NCBI RefSeq assembly: GCF_001676725.1 | Contig: NZ_CP016172.1 | Coordinates: forward strand, 1,612,001-1,676,000 | Origin: Bordetella flabilis | GTDB taxonomy: Bacteria > Pseudomonadota > Gammaproteobacteria > Burkholderiales > Burkholderiaceae_B | Reading direction: 5' to 3' | Length of the DNA: 64,000 bases | Part shown: piece by piece, positions 8,397 to 17,246 of the stretch | Layout: each line of letters begins with the position of its first letter | How positions within the stretch are numbered: the stretch's first letter is position 1 | The notes under the pieces: model-generated | Databases searched by the model: none | What the model was told of the DNA's origin: nothing | Seen by the model: only the letters and a program-made list of their open reading frames with translations | Made by a program: the position numbers and the translations under genes

Positions 8397-8966
8397 TCAT
8401 TTCACCCGTTGTTTTTCCAGCTTGCGCGCCAAGGTGCGGCGATGCATCCCCAATCGGCGCGCAGTCTCGGATATGTTGAACCCCGTGGCGGCCAGCGTCT
8501 CGTGGATGCGCTCCCATTCCAGGGTCTTGATGGAAGTGGGGCGATCCGTCAGTTCGACCTCCGCGTCGCCGCGGTCGCGCCCGAACGCGGTCTCGATGTC
8601 GTCGGTGTTGGAGGGCTTGGCCAGGTAGTGGCGCGCGCCCAGCTTGATGGCCTCCACCGCCGTGGCGATGCTGGCAAAGCCGGTCAATACGACGATGACC
8701 ATGTCGGCATGGTGCGCATGCAAAGCCTGCACGCAGGCCAGGCCCGATGCCTCGCCCTTGAGCTTCAGGTCCACGACCGCATAGTCGGGCTTGTGATCGG
8801 GCAACAGCGCGATGACGCCTTCCAGGCCGGTGGCGTGCAGCACGCGATAGCCCCGGCGTTCGAAAGAACGGCCCAGCGTACGCGCGAAGGTCTCGTCATC
8901 CTCGACGATAAGCAGCAGCCGTTCGTCTGCGCTGTCCCGCACGGGGGCGTCAGGCGGCTGTGGCAT
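8397..8966 (-). CDS. regA: RegA/PrrA/RoxR-type response regulator
   Basis: The 189-residue protein has a receiver domain (LLLIVEDDETFARTLGRSF, phospho-acceptor Asp66 in YAVVDLKL, Lys117 in YLAKP) and a short Fis-type helix-turn-helix at the end (ISETARRLGMHRRTLARKL). This is the compact RegA/PrrA/ActR/RoxR layout of redox-responsive regulators. I prefer the ATG at 8966, which follows GGAGAGG, over the ATG at 8978. The gene overlaps the end of the RegB-type kinase gene by 17 bp, so the two are translationally linked. It probably controls the cyo operon upstream and other respiratory genes. Confidence 0.88.
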   Translation of the reverse strand: MPQPPDAPVRDSADERLLLIVEDDETFARTLGRSFERRGYRVLHATGLEGVIALLPDHKPDYAVVDLKLKGEASGLACVQALHAHHADMVIVVLTGFASIATAVEAIKLGARHYLAKPSNTDDIETAFGRDRGDAEVELTDRPTSIKTLEWERIHETLAATGFNISETARRLGMHRRTLARKLEKQRVK

Positions 8967-10305
8967 GCGCCTCTCCATCTTCCAGCGTGATGGCGGACAG
9001 GGGCAGCCGCAGCGTGACCCGTGCGCCGCCTTCGGGCCGGTTGTCGGCGGTCACGGTGCCGCCCAGGGTGCGGGCCACGTTGACGACCAGGAACAGCCCC
9101 AGGCCGCCGCCCGGGCGTCCCTTGCTGGATTGATAAGGCTTGCCGAAGGTGGCGAGCATCTGCGGCGCGAAACCGGGGCCGTCGTCGGCGATTTCCAGGC
9201 TCAGCGTGTCATTGTCGCGGGCGGCGTGCAGCTCGATGTCGTGCCGGGCGGCCTCCAGCGCATTGTCCAGCACGTTACAGATCATCTGCTTGAGGGCGGA
9301 ATCCGAGACGATGCGCAGGTCTTCGCCGAAGGTGTTCCGGTAGCGCAAGCGGTCGCCGGCAGCGCGGGTAAGCCGCCAGTCATTGACGAGGTCGTCCAGA
9401 AAGGTATGCACGGTGGTCTGCGCCGGCGCCTCCCCGCGCGCCTCCCCCGCCGACAGCAGGATGCCGCTCACAATGGACTTGCAGCGCGCCACCGCGGCCT
9501 GCATTTCGCCCACTTCCTGCAACAGCTGCAAATCGCCCTTGATTGCTTTCATATGCCGCCAGTCTCCCAGGATCACCGCCATGGTCGCCAGCGGCGTACC
9601 CAGCTCGTGGGCGGCCCCGGAGGCGAGCAGTCCCATGCGCACGATGTGTTCCTCCTCCGCCGCGCGCTGGCGCAGGTGGGCCAGGTGGGCGTCACGCGCG
9701 CGCAGGTTGCCATGGATGCGCGTGATGAACACAACGATCAGGGCCGCGTTCAGGGCGAAGCAGATCAGCATGCCTTGCACGTACAGGCTGGCCAGTCCGT
9801 TTCCATGGTCCAGCGGGAGCGTCAGGGGACGCCCCACCGCGGCCAGCAGCATGAAGCACAATGCCGTGACCGCCACCAGGGTCCAGGTGCTCCAGGGCCG
9901 CAGCAGCACGGCGCCCAACGTGACCTGCACCAGGTAGAGGAAAACAAAGGGATTGGTGGCGCCGCCGCTCAGGTAAAGTTGGGCAGTCAGCATGCCGACA
10001 TCGACCAGCATCGCCACCAGCAGTTCGCTATTGGTGACTTCGGGCGCGAGCCGCAGGCGCAGCATGCCTACGATGTTGAAGACGGCCAGCGCCCCAAGCA
10101 CGGGCAGCATCTGGTTCAGCGGCAGCGGTACGCCGAAACCCATGGACACCACGTAAATGGTGGCGACCTGGCCGAGCACGGCGATCCAGCGCAGCTGGAT
10201 CAGCTGCTGCATATTCTTGTGGCCGGTAGTGTCGTGTCTGCGGCGGCGGGGTGGGTGGGCCGGCGGCCCGGCGCCGAGCGCCGCCGGCTCCGTCGTAAGC
10301 GTCAT
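8950..10305 (-). CDS. regB: RegB/PrrB/RoxS-type redox sensor histidine kinase
   Basis: The 451-residue kinase has about six membrane helices (residues 38-195). Between them lies GGATNPF (114-120), the RegB-family motif linked to ubiquinone sensing. The H-box GAAHELGTPLATMAV (His233) is the characteristic RegB form. A cysteine follows in AVARCKSIV (Cys275), where RegB proteins carry their redox-active cysteine. The HATPase domain ends with GGGLGLFLVVNVARTLGG. I start at MTLTTEPAAL; the longer open frame upstream overlaps the SURF1 gene and is a shadow. The gene sits 32 bp after SURF1 at the end of the cyo operon. Confidence 0.9.
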   Translation of the reverse strand: MTLTTEPAALGAGPPAHPPRRRRHDTTGHKNMQQLIQLRWIAVLGQVATIYVVSMGFGVPLPLNQMLPVLGALAVFNIVGMLRLRLAPEVTNSELLVAMLVDVGMLTAQLYLSGGATNPFVFLYLVQVTLGAVLLRPWSTWTLVAVTALCFMLLAAVGRPLTLPLDHGNGLASLYVQGMLICFALNAALIVVFITRIHGNLRARDAHLAHLRQRAAEEEHIVRMGLLASGAAHELGTPLATMAVILGDWRHMKAIKGDLQLLQEVGEMQAAVARCKSIVSGILLSAGEARGEAPAQTTVHTFLDDLVNDWRLTRAAGDRLRYRNTFGEDLRIVSDSALKQMICNVLDNALEAARHDIELHAARDNDTLSLEIADDGPGFAPQMLATFGKPYQSSKGRPGGGLGLFLVVNVARTLGGTVTADNRPEGGARVTLRLPLSAITLEDGEAHATAA

Positions 10306-10337
10306 CTTCGCGTTCTCCCTGCGGCCCAGTGTATTCG

Positions 10338-11126
10338 CTAGCCCGGCCGCCGCGGGCGGCGCTCTTCGCGCACGGTGTAGAACGCCGCGCCCGCCACCAT
10401 CAGCGCCAGCGCGTACCACGTCACGGCGTACACCAGGTGGCTGTTGTGAAAGGCAATAACCGTCATGCCGCCCACCGGCCATGTGTCCGGCGCCGCGTGG
10501 GGATCCGCCGCGGCATCCACGAAGTAGGGCGCTACATCGGACAGGTCGCGCGCGGCCGCGATGGCCTGGACGTCGCGCGAATACCAGCGGTTGCCGGCCG
10601 GATCGTTGCGGCGCAGGAAGCCGCCGTGCGGTTCGGTGACGCGCAGCAGTCCGGTGACCGTTGTGTCGGTCCTGGCCGCGGTGTCCGGATGGGCGATGCG
10701 GTCGCGCTGGTCGCCCGGCACGAAACCGCGGTTGACGAGTACCACGGCGCCATCGGGCTGGCGCAACGGCGTCATTACCCAATAGCCGCTGCCCAGCGCG
10801 GTACTGGCCTGCACCAGCGTTTCCTTGGCGTACAGGTAACGGCCCACCAGCGCGACATGCCGGTACTCGTCGCTGTCGGCACTGACCTGCGGCCAGCGAT
10901 CCGGACCGGGCGCGGCGACCGCGGGTGCATGGACGCGCTGGTCCACGCGGGCGATCAGGTCCAGCTTCCAGGCGCGTCGCTGGACCTGCCAGGTGCCGAG
11001 GGCGAAGAAGCCTGAAAAAAGCAAAACCGCCACAACCGCCAGGCACACCAGTGTGGCCGGGCGGCGCCGGACGCGCGGTGCGGCGTCCGGCTGGGCGGTG
11101 GAGGAACGAGGTTGCCGCGTCGTCAA
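10338..11126 (-). CDS. SURF1-family oxidase assembly protein
   Basis: The 262-residue protein has the SURF1 layout: an N-terminal membrane helix leading into FFALGTWQVQRRAWKLDLI, a periplasmic domain with YRHVALVGRY and VLVNRGFVP, and a C-terminal helix starting NSHLVYAVTWYALALMVAG. SURF1 proteins help insert heme into the catalytic subunit of heme-copper oxidases. The start is a TTG at 11126 whose last two bases lie in the cyoD stop codon, implying translational coupling; no ATG gives a sensible N-terminus. Here the presumed client is the quinol oxidase CyoB, whereas classical SURF1 serves aa3-type oxidases. Confidence 0.88.
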   Translation of the reverse strand: MTTRQPRSSTAQPDAAPRVRRRPATLVCLAVVAVLLFSGFFALGTWQVQRRAWKLDLIARVDQRVHAPAVAAPGPDRWPQVSADSDEYRHVALVGRYLYAKETLVQASTALGSGYWVMTPLRQPDGAVVLVNRGFVPGDQRDRIAHPDTAARTDTTVTGLLRVTEPHGGFLRRNDPAGNRWYSRDVQAIAAARDLSDVAPYFVDAAADPHAAPDTWPVGGMTVIAFHNSHLVYAVTWYALALMVAGAAFYTVREERRPRRPG

Positions 11127-11539
11127 GGCATGTTCTTCATTTCTTGCATGGTGGGCATCATGTTCACGTTCAGGTGGTACATGACCCACAGCGAGCCGCT
11201 CAGTGTGATGACGACCAGCACCAGTGTGAAGATCAGCGCCAGCATGGTCCACCCGCCTTCGGAGCGCGCGTTCATGTGCAGGAAGTAGATCATATGGACC
11301 ACGATCTGCACCGCCGCCAGGCCCAGGATGACCAGGGCGGTCGTGCTGGAGTCCTCGAAGACCTTGCCCATCACCACCCAGAAGGGAATGGCGGTCAGGA
11401 TCACCGACAGCACGAAGCCGGTCATGTACCCCTTGAAGGTGCTGTGGCTGGCGCCGTCGTCGTGATCGTCATGGTGGTCGTGGTGGTCATGGTCATGGCC
11501 GTGGTCGCCATGGCCCAGTGTGCCGGTATGCGTGCTCAT
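11123..11539 (-). CDS. cyoD: Cytochrome bo3 ubiquinol oxidase subunit IV (CyoD)
   Basis: The 138-residue protein has three membrane helices (about 38-60, 67-90 and 100-122) with the CyoD signature [20 protein letters not shown]. The first 30 residues are extraordinarily rich in His and Asp ([20 protein letters not shown]), far beyond the usual short His cluster, and could bind Cu, Zn or Ni on the cytoplasmic face. The gene starts inside the cyoC stop codon (ATGA overlap at 11536-11539) and its stop overlaps the SURF1 start. Confidence 0.93.
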   Translation of the reverse strand: MSTHTGTLGHGDHGHDHDHHDHHDDHDDGASHSTFKGYMTGFVLSVILTAIPFWVVMGKVFEDSSTTALVILGLAAVQIVVHMIYFLHMNARSEGGWTMLALIFTLVLVVITLSGSLWVMYHLNVNMMPTMQEMKNMP

Positions 11540-12177
11540 GGCAGCACTCCCATCAGGTAGACAAAGGTAAAGACGCCAATCCAGACAACGTCCAGGAAGT
11601 GCCAGAACATCGACAGGCACATCAGGCGGCGTTTGTTGGCGGAAGTCAGGCCATAGCGGCCCAGTTGCACCATCAGCGTGATCAACCAGATGATGCCGCA
11701 GGTCACGTGCAGGCCGTGCGTGCCGACCAGTGTGAAGAAGGACGACAGGAAAGCGCTGCGCGTCGGCCCGGCGCCTTCGTGGATCAGGTGGGCGAATTCG
11801 TACAGCTCCAGCCCGATGAAGACCGCGCCGAACAGGCCAGTGACAAGCAGCCAGATCTGCGTGCCGGCCAGGCGGTTGCGCTGCATCTCCAGCATGGCGA
11901 AGCCATACGTGATGGAGGACAACAGCAGCATGGACGTGTTCAAGGCCACCAGGGGCAGGTCGAACAGGTCGGCGCCCGAGGGGCCGGCGGCGTAGCTGCG
12001 GCCGAGCACCCCGTACACCGCGAACAGGCACGCAAAGATGAGGCAATCGCTCATCAGGTACACCCAGAAGCCCAGCAGCGTGCCGTTCTTCGGGTGATGT
12101 TCCTCGGTCAGGTAAAAGCTGAGGGGCTCCGCCGACGCCGCGGCGCCGGGTTGCATGATGACGGAAGATTTAGACAT
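11536..12177 (-). CDS. cyoC: Cytochrome bo3 ubiquinol oxidase subunit III (CyoC)
   Basis: The 213-residue polytopic protein has five predicted membrane helices and the subunit III signatures [49 protein letters not shown] and [15 protein letters not shown]. Subunit III belongs to the proton-pumping heme-copper quinol oxidase and stabilises subunit I. It overlaps cyoB by 8 bp at its start and cyoD by 4 bp at its end. Length is normal for CyoC. Confidence 0.95.
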   Translation of the reverse strand: MSKSSVIMQPGAAASAEPLSFYLTEEHHPKNGTLLGFWVYLMSDCLIFACLFAVYGVLGRSYAAGPSGADLFDLPLVALNTSMLLLSSITYGFAMLEMQRNRLAGTQIWLLVTGLFGAVFIGLELYEFAHLIHEGAGPTRSAFLSSFFTLVGTHGLHVTCGIIWLITLMVQLGRYGLTSANKRRLMCLSMFWHFLDVVWIGVFTFVYLMGVLP

Positions 12178-14173
12178 GGTTGGCTAGCAGACGGGTACGC
12201 TCGGCTTCGACGCGAACGACCTCGTCCGCAGGAATGTAGTAATCGCGCTTGTAGTTGAAGGTATGGCCGATCGCCACGGCCAGGAGGGCCACGAAGAATA
12301 CGACGGCCGGGATCCACATGTGCCAGATCATGGCGAAGCCCAGCGCCGTGCTCAGGCCCGCGAGGATGATGCCGGCAGCCGTGTTCTTCGGCATGTGGAT
12401 CGGAATGAACCCTTCGGTCGGACGGCGGAAGTTGCGCTGCTTCATTTGCCACCACGCGTCGCCATCATGGATCTGCGGGGTGAAGGCGAAGTTGTACGCG
12501 GGCGGCGGCGAGGACGTCGACCATTCCAGCGTACGGCCATGCCAGGGGTCGCCGGTGACGTCGCGCAACTGCTCGCGGCGACGGTAGCTCACCACCAGCT
12601 GGATCAGGAAGCTGGCGATGCCCAGGGCAATCAGGAAAGCGCCGAACGCGGCGATCACGAACCAGATCTGCAGCGACGAGTCGTCGAAGTGGTTCATGCG
12701 CCGCGTCACCCCCATCAGGCCCAGGATGTACAGCGGCATGAAGGCCACCCAGAAGCCCACCAGCCAGAACCAGAACGAGCACTTGCCCCAGAAATCATCC
12801 AGCTTGTAGCCGAAGGCCTTGGGGAACCAGTAGTTGATGCCGGCGAACATGCCGAACACCACGCCGCCGATGATCACGTTGTGGAAGTGCGCGATCAGGA
12901 ACAGGCTGTTGTGCAACACGAAGTCCGCCGGGGGCACCGCCAGCAGCACGCCGGTCATGCCGCCGATGACAAACGTGATCATGAAGCCCACCGTCCACAG
13001 CATCGGCACCTCGAAGCGGATGCGGCCGCGGTACATGGTGAACAGCCAGTTGAAGATCTTGGCTCCCGTCGGGATCGAGATGATCATCGTCGTGATGCCG
13101 AAGAACGAGTTGACGCTCGCCCCGGAACCCATGGTGAAGAAGTGATGCAGCCACACCAGGTACGACAGCACCGTGATCACCACCGTGGCGTACACCATGG
13201 AGGCGTAGCCGAACAGGCGCTTGCCGCTGAAGGTGGACACCACTTCCGAGAATACGCCGAACGCCGGCAGGATCAGGATGTACACCTCGGGATGGCCCCA
13301 GATCCAGATCAGGTTCACGTACATCATCGGGTTGCCCCCGAAGTCGTTCGTGAAGAAGTTCGTGCCGACGTAGCGGTCCAGCGTCAGCAGGGCCAGCACG
13401 GCGGTCAGCACCGGGAAGGCGGCGACGATCAGGACGTTGGTGCACAGCGCGGTCCAGGTGAACACCGGCATCTTCATCAGGCGCATGCCCGGTGCGCGCA
13501 TCTTGACGATGGTCACCAGCAGGTTTATGCCGGATAGCAATGTGCCCAGGCCAGCGACCTGCAACGCCCAGATGTAGTAGTCGACCCCCACGTCCGGACT
13601 CTGCGCGATACCGGAAAGCGGCGGATACGCCAGCCAGCCCGTCTTCGCGAATTCGCCCACGAACAGCGACATCATCACCAGCACGACACCGCCCGCGGTC
13701 ATCCAGAAACTGAAGTTGTTCAGGAACGGGAAGGCGACGTCGCGGGCGCCGATCTGCAGCGGCACGATGTAGTTCATCAATCCGGTGACCAGCGGCATGG
13801 CCACGAAGAAGATCATGATGACGCCGTGCGCCGTGAAGATCTGGTCATAGTGGTGCGGTGGCAGGTATCCGGCCACGTCGCCGAAGGCGACGGCCTGCTG
13901 CAGCCGCATCATGATGGCGTCGGAGAATCCGCGCAGCAGCATCACGATGCCCAGCACGATGTACATGATGCCGATCTTCTTGTGGTCGATGCTGGTGAAC
14001 CATTCGCGCCACAGGTAACCCCACACGCGGTAGTAGGTCAGGGCGCCCAGCAGCGCCAGGCCTCCCAGCGCCACCACGATGAAGGTCACGACCAGTATGG
14101 GCTCGTGATAGGGAATGGCCTCCAGGGAAAGGCGGCCGAATAGCAGTTTGGTCAGGTCTAGGTTTTCAAACAT
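12170..14173 (-). CDS. cyoB: Cytochrome bo3 ubiquinol oxidase subunit I (CyoB)
   Basis: The 667-residue catalytic subunit carries the heme-copper oxidase signatures: [19 protein letters not shown] with a heme-ligand His, [20 protein letters not shown] with the CuB His and cross-linked Tyr region, [10 protein letters not shown] with two CuB histidines, and [16 protein letters not shown] with the heme-ligand histidines. It reduces O2 to water with ubiquinol as donor and pumps protons across the inner membrane. The protein is full length with about 15 helices and starts with the usual [16 protein letters not shown]. Confidence 0.97.
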   Translation of the reverse strand: MFENLDLTKLLFGRLSLEAIPYHEPILVVTFIVVALGGLALLGALTYYRVWGYLWREWFTSIDHKKIGIMYIVLGIVMLLRGFSDAIMMRLQQAVAFGDVAGYLPPHHYDQIFTAHGVIMIFFVAMPLVTGLMNYIVPLQIGARDVAFPFLNNFSFWMTAGGVVLVMMSLFVGEFAKTGWLAYPPLSGIAQSPDVGVDYYIWALQVAGLGTLLSGINLLVTIVKMRAPGMRLMKMPVFTWTALCTNVLIVAAFPVLTAVLALLTLDRYVGTNFFTNDFGGNPMMYVNLIWIWGHPEVYILILPAFGVFSEVVSTFSGKRLFGYASMVYATVVITVLSYLVWLHHFFTMGSGASVNSFFGITTMIISIPTGAKIFNWLFTMYRGRIRFEVPMLWTVGFMITFVIGGMTGVLLAVPPADFVLHNSLFLIAHFHNVIIGGVVFGMFAGINYWFPKAFGYKLDDFWGKCSFWFWLVGFWVAFMPLYILGLMGVTRRMNHFDDSSLQIWFVIAAFGAFLIALGIASFLIQLVVSYRRREQLRDVTGDPWHGRTLEWSTSSPPPAYNFAFTPQIHDGDAWWQMKQRNFRRPTEGFIPIHMPKNTAAGIILAGLSTALGFAMIWHMWIPAVVFFVALLAVAIGHTFNYKRDYYIPADEVVRVEAERTRLLANHV

Positions 14174-14221
14174 CTCGATTCCCGTGACGGGAGGCGCTGG
14201 CGAATAGAGGAACGGACGGCT

Positions 14222-15298
14222 TTACAGCGGCACGCGGTTGTCGAGGACTCCCGCGCCTACCGGGTTGCCGGGCGTGCATACGGCACCCACGTAATTGCGG
14301 GCGGATGTGTCGGCCAGGCCGAGGCGCACGCGCGTGGTCGCATTGGTGGCAAGGTTGTACGTGCCGGACGTACCCAGGCCACCCTTGGCATCGATGGCCA
14401 TCATGTCCTTGATGCACATGCGGTTGGTCTCGACGCAGCGGTTCAGGATGGCGTCGTACAGGTCCGGCGCCACGCTGCCATAGCGACGCACCGGGTCTTT
14501 TTCGCTGGGTTGCTCCAGCTTCAGGTACACCGGGCGGGTAAGTTCTCCGCCGCCCTGGCGCGTCTGCTGCACCCAGTTTTCGAAATCCGCGGACGTCATG
14601 CCATAAAACTTGAAGCGCATGTCGGAAAACCCGGCGCCGCTGTAGTTGGCGGAAAAGCCTTCGTAGACACCGGCCTTGTTGATGACCGCGTGCAACTGGG
14701 TTTCCATGCCCGGCATCGCATAGACCTGCCCGGCCAGGGCCGGGATGAAGAACGAGTTCATCATGGTCGACGAGGTGATCTTGAACTGGATGGGCCGGTT
14801 GACGGGCGCGACGAGCTCGTTCACCGTGGCGATGCCCTGTTCCGGGTAGAGGAACAGCCATTTCCAGTCCAGCGCCACCACTTCGACCGTCAGCGGCTTG
14901 ACGTTGGTGGGCAGCTCATGCCCTTCCGCAATGCGATCCAGGGGGCGGTAGGGGTCCAGCTTGTGGGTGCTGACCCAGGTCAGCGCGCCCAGCGCGATGA
15001 TGATGAGGAGGGGGGCGGACCAGATCACCAGCTCGACCACCGTGGAATGGTGCCATTCCGGGTCGTATTTCGCCTCGGTGTTGGCGGCGCGGTAGCGCCA
15101 GGCGAAAACAAGCGTGAGGATGATGACCGGGACGATGATGATGAGCATCAGCACCGTGGAGATAATGATCAGGTCGCGCTGCTGCGCGGCGATATCCCCG
15201 GACGGAGACATCACCACCGCCTGGCAGCCGCCCAGCAGGGCAAGCAGGGCGAAGAGGGGAAGCAGGAGCAGTCCGCGGGAGGGCTTGGAGGATGACAT
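14222..15298 (-). CDS. cyoA: Cytochrome bo3 ubiquinol oxidase subunit II (CyoA), lipoprotein
   Basis: The 358-residue protein starts with a lipoprotein signal (LLALLGGC, lipidated Cys25), followed by two membrane helices and a periplasmic cupredoxin-like domain (FIPALAGQVYAMPGMETQLH). The cysteines and other ligands of the CuA site are absent, which marks a quinol oxidase rather than a cytochrome c oxidase. The C-terminal COX-aromatic-rich region extends further than in E. coli CyoA (about 315 aa) and has cysteines in RCVETNRMCIK and VCTPG. It is the first gene of the cyo operon. I start at MSSSKPSRG, because the longer upstream frame would bury the signal peptide. Confidence 0.93.
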   Translation of the reverse strand: MSSSKPSRGLLLLPLFALLALLGGCQAVVMSPSGDIAAQQRDLIIISTVLMLIIIVPVIILTLVFAWRYRAANTEAKYDPEWHHSTVVELVIWSAPLLIIIALGALTWVSTHKLDPYRPLDRIAEGHELPTNVKPLTVEVVALDWKWLFLYPEQGIATVNELVAPVNRPIQFKITSSTMMNSFFIPALAGQVYAMPGMETQLHAVINKAGVYEGFSANYSGAGFSDMRFKFYGMTSADFENWVQQTRQGGGELTRPVYLKLEQPSEKDPVRRYGSVAPDLYDAILNRCVETNRMCIKDMMAIDAKGGLGTSGTYNLATNATTRVRLGLADTSARNYVGAVCTPGNPVGAGVLDNRVPL

Positions 15299-15585
15299 GC
15301 CGGACGACGAAAGCCTAAACAGGGATAGGGCGGAAGCTAGGCGGGACGCGTAAGCGCCACGTAAGCAGCGAAGAGAAAAACACGCGAAATGTACAATTTT
15401 TGACGCACTGCGGAAAGTGGACATTTTGTCCCACCTATGGCGGTCGCCCAAAAGTCATGCCATGCTAAGGCCTGTTGGGCGCAAAGCAGAGCAATTTTCA
15501 GTAAAAATGCACGCCCGCGTGGTAGTAAACACAGAAGAAAGCGGTCCGTCGAGACCGCTGCATCAGCAAATCGCGAGGAAACAAG
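15299..15585. promoter_or_regulatory. Divergent promoter region between cyoA and an MFS gene
   Basis: This 287-bp spacer carries the control sequences for cyoA (minus strand) and the MFS gene (plus strand). It contains A/T-rich stretches at about 15371-15405 and 15485-15550, a RegR-box-like dyad at 15418-15432, and a half-site GCGTCAAAA on the minus strand at about 15397-15405. Confidence 0.55.
15418..15432 (+). promoter_or_regulatory. RegA/RegR-box-like binding site
   Basis: TGGACATTTTGTCCC matches 9 of the 11 defined positions of the RegR box as I recall it (GNGRCRTTNNGNCGC). It lies 120 bp upstream of the cyoA start. Because the operon ends with a RegB-RegA-type pair, control of the oxidase by its own downstream regulator is plausible. 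Confidence 0.45.
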
Positions 15586-16926
15586 ATGTCCATGACGGCC
15601 GGATACACCCACCCATCCTCGAGCAGCCTCGAGCACGACGCCAGGCTTACCACGGCCGACCATTCCAAAGTCGCCCCCGGAGAAATCGCGGTCGGCGTCG
15701 TTATTGGTCGAGCATCCGAATACTTTGATTTCTTCGTCTACGGAATCGCCTCGGTCCTGGTCTTCCCCCAGGTTTTCTTCCCATTCCTGACGCGCCTGGA
15801 GGGCATCCTGGCCTCCTTCGTCGTCTTTTCCTTCGCTTTCATCGCGCGGCCCTTCGGGACGGCCATTTTCATGGCGGTCCAACGGCGCTGGGGGCGGGGG
15901 TTCAAACTGACGGCGGCGCTGTTCCTGCTGGGTACCGCCACCGCGGGCATCGCCTTCCTGCCCAGCTATGCCAGCCTGGGCGAAAGCGCGATCGTATTGC
16001 TCGCGGTATTCCGCTGCGTGCAGGGCCTGGCCAACGGCGGCGCCTGGGATGGCCTGCCTTCCCTGCTAGCCTTGAACGCGCCGCCGGAGCGGCGCGGCTG
16101 GTACGCCATGCTCGGGCAACTTGGCGCCCCCATCGGCTTCCTGCTGGCCGGCGGGCTGTTCCTTTACCTGCATACGGGCCTGAGCGCGGACGACTTTTCC
16201 GAATGGGGATGGCGCTATCCTTTCTACGTTGCCTTCGCCATCAATGTCGTGGCCCTGTTCGCCCGGCTGCGGCTCATCGTGACCCACGAATATACCCAAC
16301 TGCTAGAAGAGGGCGAACTCGAACCCATCGGCACGGCGGCCATGATCAAGACGCAGGGCTACAACATTTTCATCGGCGCCTTCGCGGCCCTGGCCAGCTA
16401 TGCCTTGTTCCACCTCGTGACGATCTTCCCGCTGTCCTGGCTGGCCTTGCAGTCGACCCAGTCGATCAACGCCATCCTGACTGTCCAGGTGGTGGGCGCC
16501 GGGCTGGGCATCCTGGGCACCATCGCCTCGGGGTGGCTGGCCGACCATATCGGCCGCCGGACGACGTTGGGCCTGTTGGCCTGCCTGATCGGCGTGTTCA
16601 GTGTGTGCACGCCGTGGCTGCTGGACGGCGGCACCGTGGCGCAGGATGCCTTCATCCTGATCGGCTTCGTCCTGCTGGGTTTGTCGTATGGACAGGCCTC
16701 CGGCACGGTGACGGCCAATTTCGCCCGCCGATTCCGCTACACCGGCGCGGCGTTGACCTCGGATTTCGCCTGGTTGTTCGGCGCGGCCTTCGCGCCCCTG
16801 GTGGCATTGGGCCTGTCCGTCCGGTTCGGCCTGGCGGCGGTCAGCGTCTACCTGCTGTCGGGCGTCGCCTGCACGTTGCTCGCGCTGCGCGTCAACCGCG
16901 CGCTGGAAACCCAGACGCGAGACTAG
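15586..16926 (+). CDS. MFS transporter, metabolite:H+ symporter (MHS) type
   Basis: The 446-residue protein has about 12 membrane helices and motifs of the metabolite:proton symporter branch: VGVVIGRASEYFDFFVYG at the first helix, FIARPFGTAIF, FRCVQGLANGGAWDG, and ASGWLADHIGRRTTLG between the two halves. The substrate cannot be read from sequence; relatives carry organic acids, shikimate, proline or betaine. The start follows GAGGAAAC (15575-15582). It is divergent from the cyo operon and ends at a strong terminator, so it is monocistronic. Confidence 0.88.
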   Translation: MSMTAGYTHPSSSSLEHDARLTTADHSKVAPGEIAVGVVIGRASEYFDFFVYGIASVLVFPQVFFPFLTRLEGILASFVVFSFAFIARPFGTAIFMAVQRRWGRGFKLTAALFLLGTATAGIAFLPSYASLGESAIVLLAVFRCVQGLANGGAWDGLPSLLALNAPPERRGWYAMLGQLGAPIGFLLAGGLFLYLHTGLSADDFSEWGWRYPFYVAFAINVVALFARLRLIVTHEYTQLLEEGELEPIGTAAMIKTQGYNIFIGAFAALASYALFHLVTIFPLSWLALQSTQSINAILTVQVVGAGLGILGTIASGWLADHIGRRTTLGLLACLIGVFSVCTPWLLDGGTVAQDAFILIGFVLLGLSYGQASGTVTANFARRFRYTGAALTSDFAWLFGAAFAPLVALGLSVRFGLAAVSVYLLSGVACTLLALRVNRALETQTRD

Positions 16927-17246
16927 CATCGCCCGCGTGGCGTTCGAGCGGTGTTGCGGGTCAATGGCCGGGCGGAGCGCCCGGCCATTGCTTTTGCCCG
17001 ACCGGTAACCGGAAGGGCGTCCCGCCTGCCGTCAGGCAGGCCGCCTGACGTGTTCGCAATGTGGCGCTATATCGACACAGTTCGACCTAATATGGTGACA
17101 TTTTCCGGGATGAGTTACATTAGCGCCGGCTCGACGGGGCGAAGGGGATGGAGGCGAAGGGTGCATTTGGCCCCTGGACGCCGGCTTTTCGCGCCCGTTT
17201 CATCGAAGAAACGGCATAGCGTGAATGCCGGTGTCGAGAGGAATCC
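16927..17246. other. 320-bp gap: terminator, competing hairpins and efflux promoter region
   Basis: The gap holds the MFS terminator (16963-16994), then two overlapping hairpins at 17024-17048, then an A/T-richer stretch (17060-17125) that presumably contains the efflux operon promoter. TCGAC occurs twice, 5 bp apart, at about 17072-17086. No gene and no linked regulator gene was seen. Confidence 0.5.
16963..16994 (+). terminator. Intrinsic terminator after the MFS gene
   Basis: AATGGCCGGGCG and CGCCCGGCCATT form a perfect 12-bp stem with a GAG loop, followed by GCTTTT. It lies 37 bp after the MFS stop codon. Confidence 0.85.

Noticed and set aside
10338..11252. A longer SURF1 protein starting upstream of 11126
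   Set aside because: The extra residues are a shadow of cyoD; the SURF1 family similarity starts after the TTG.
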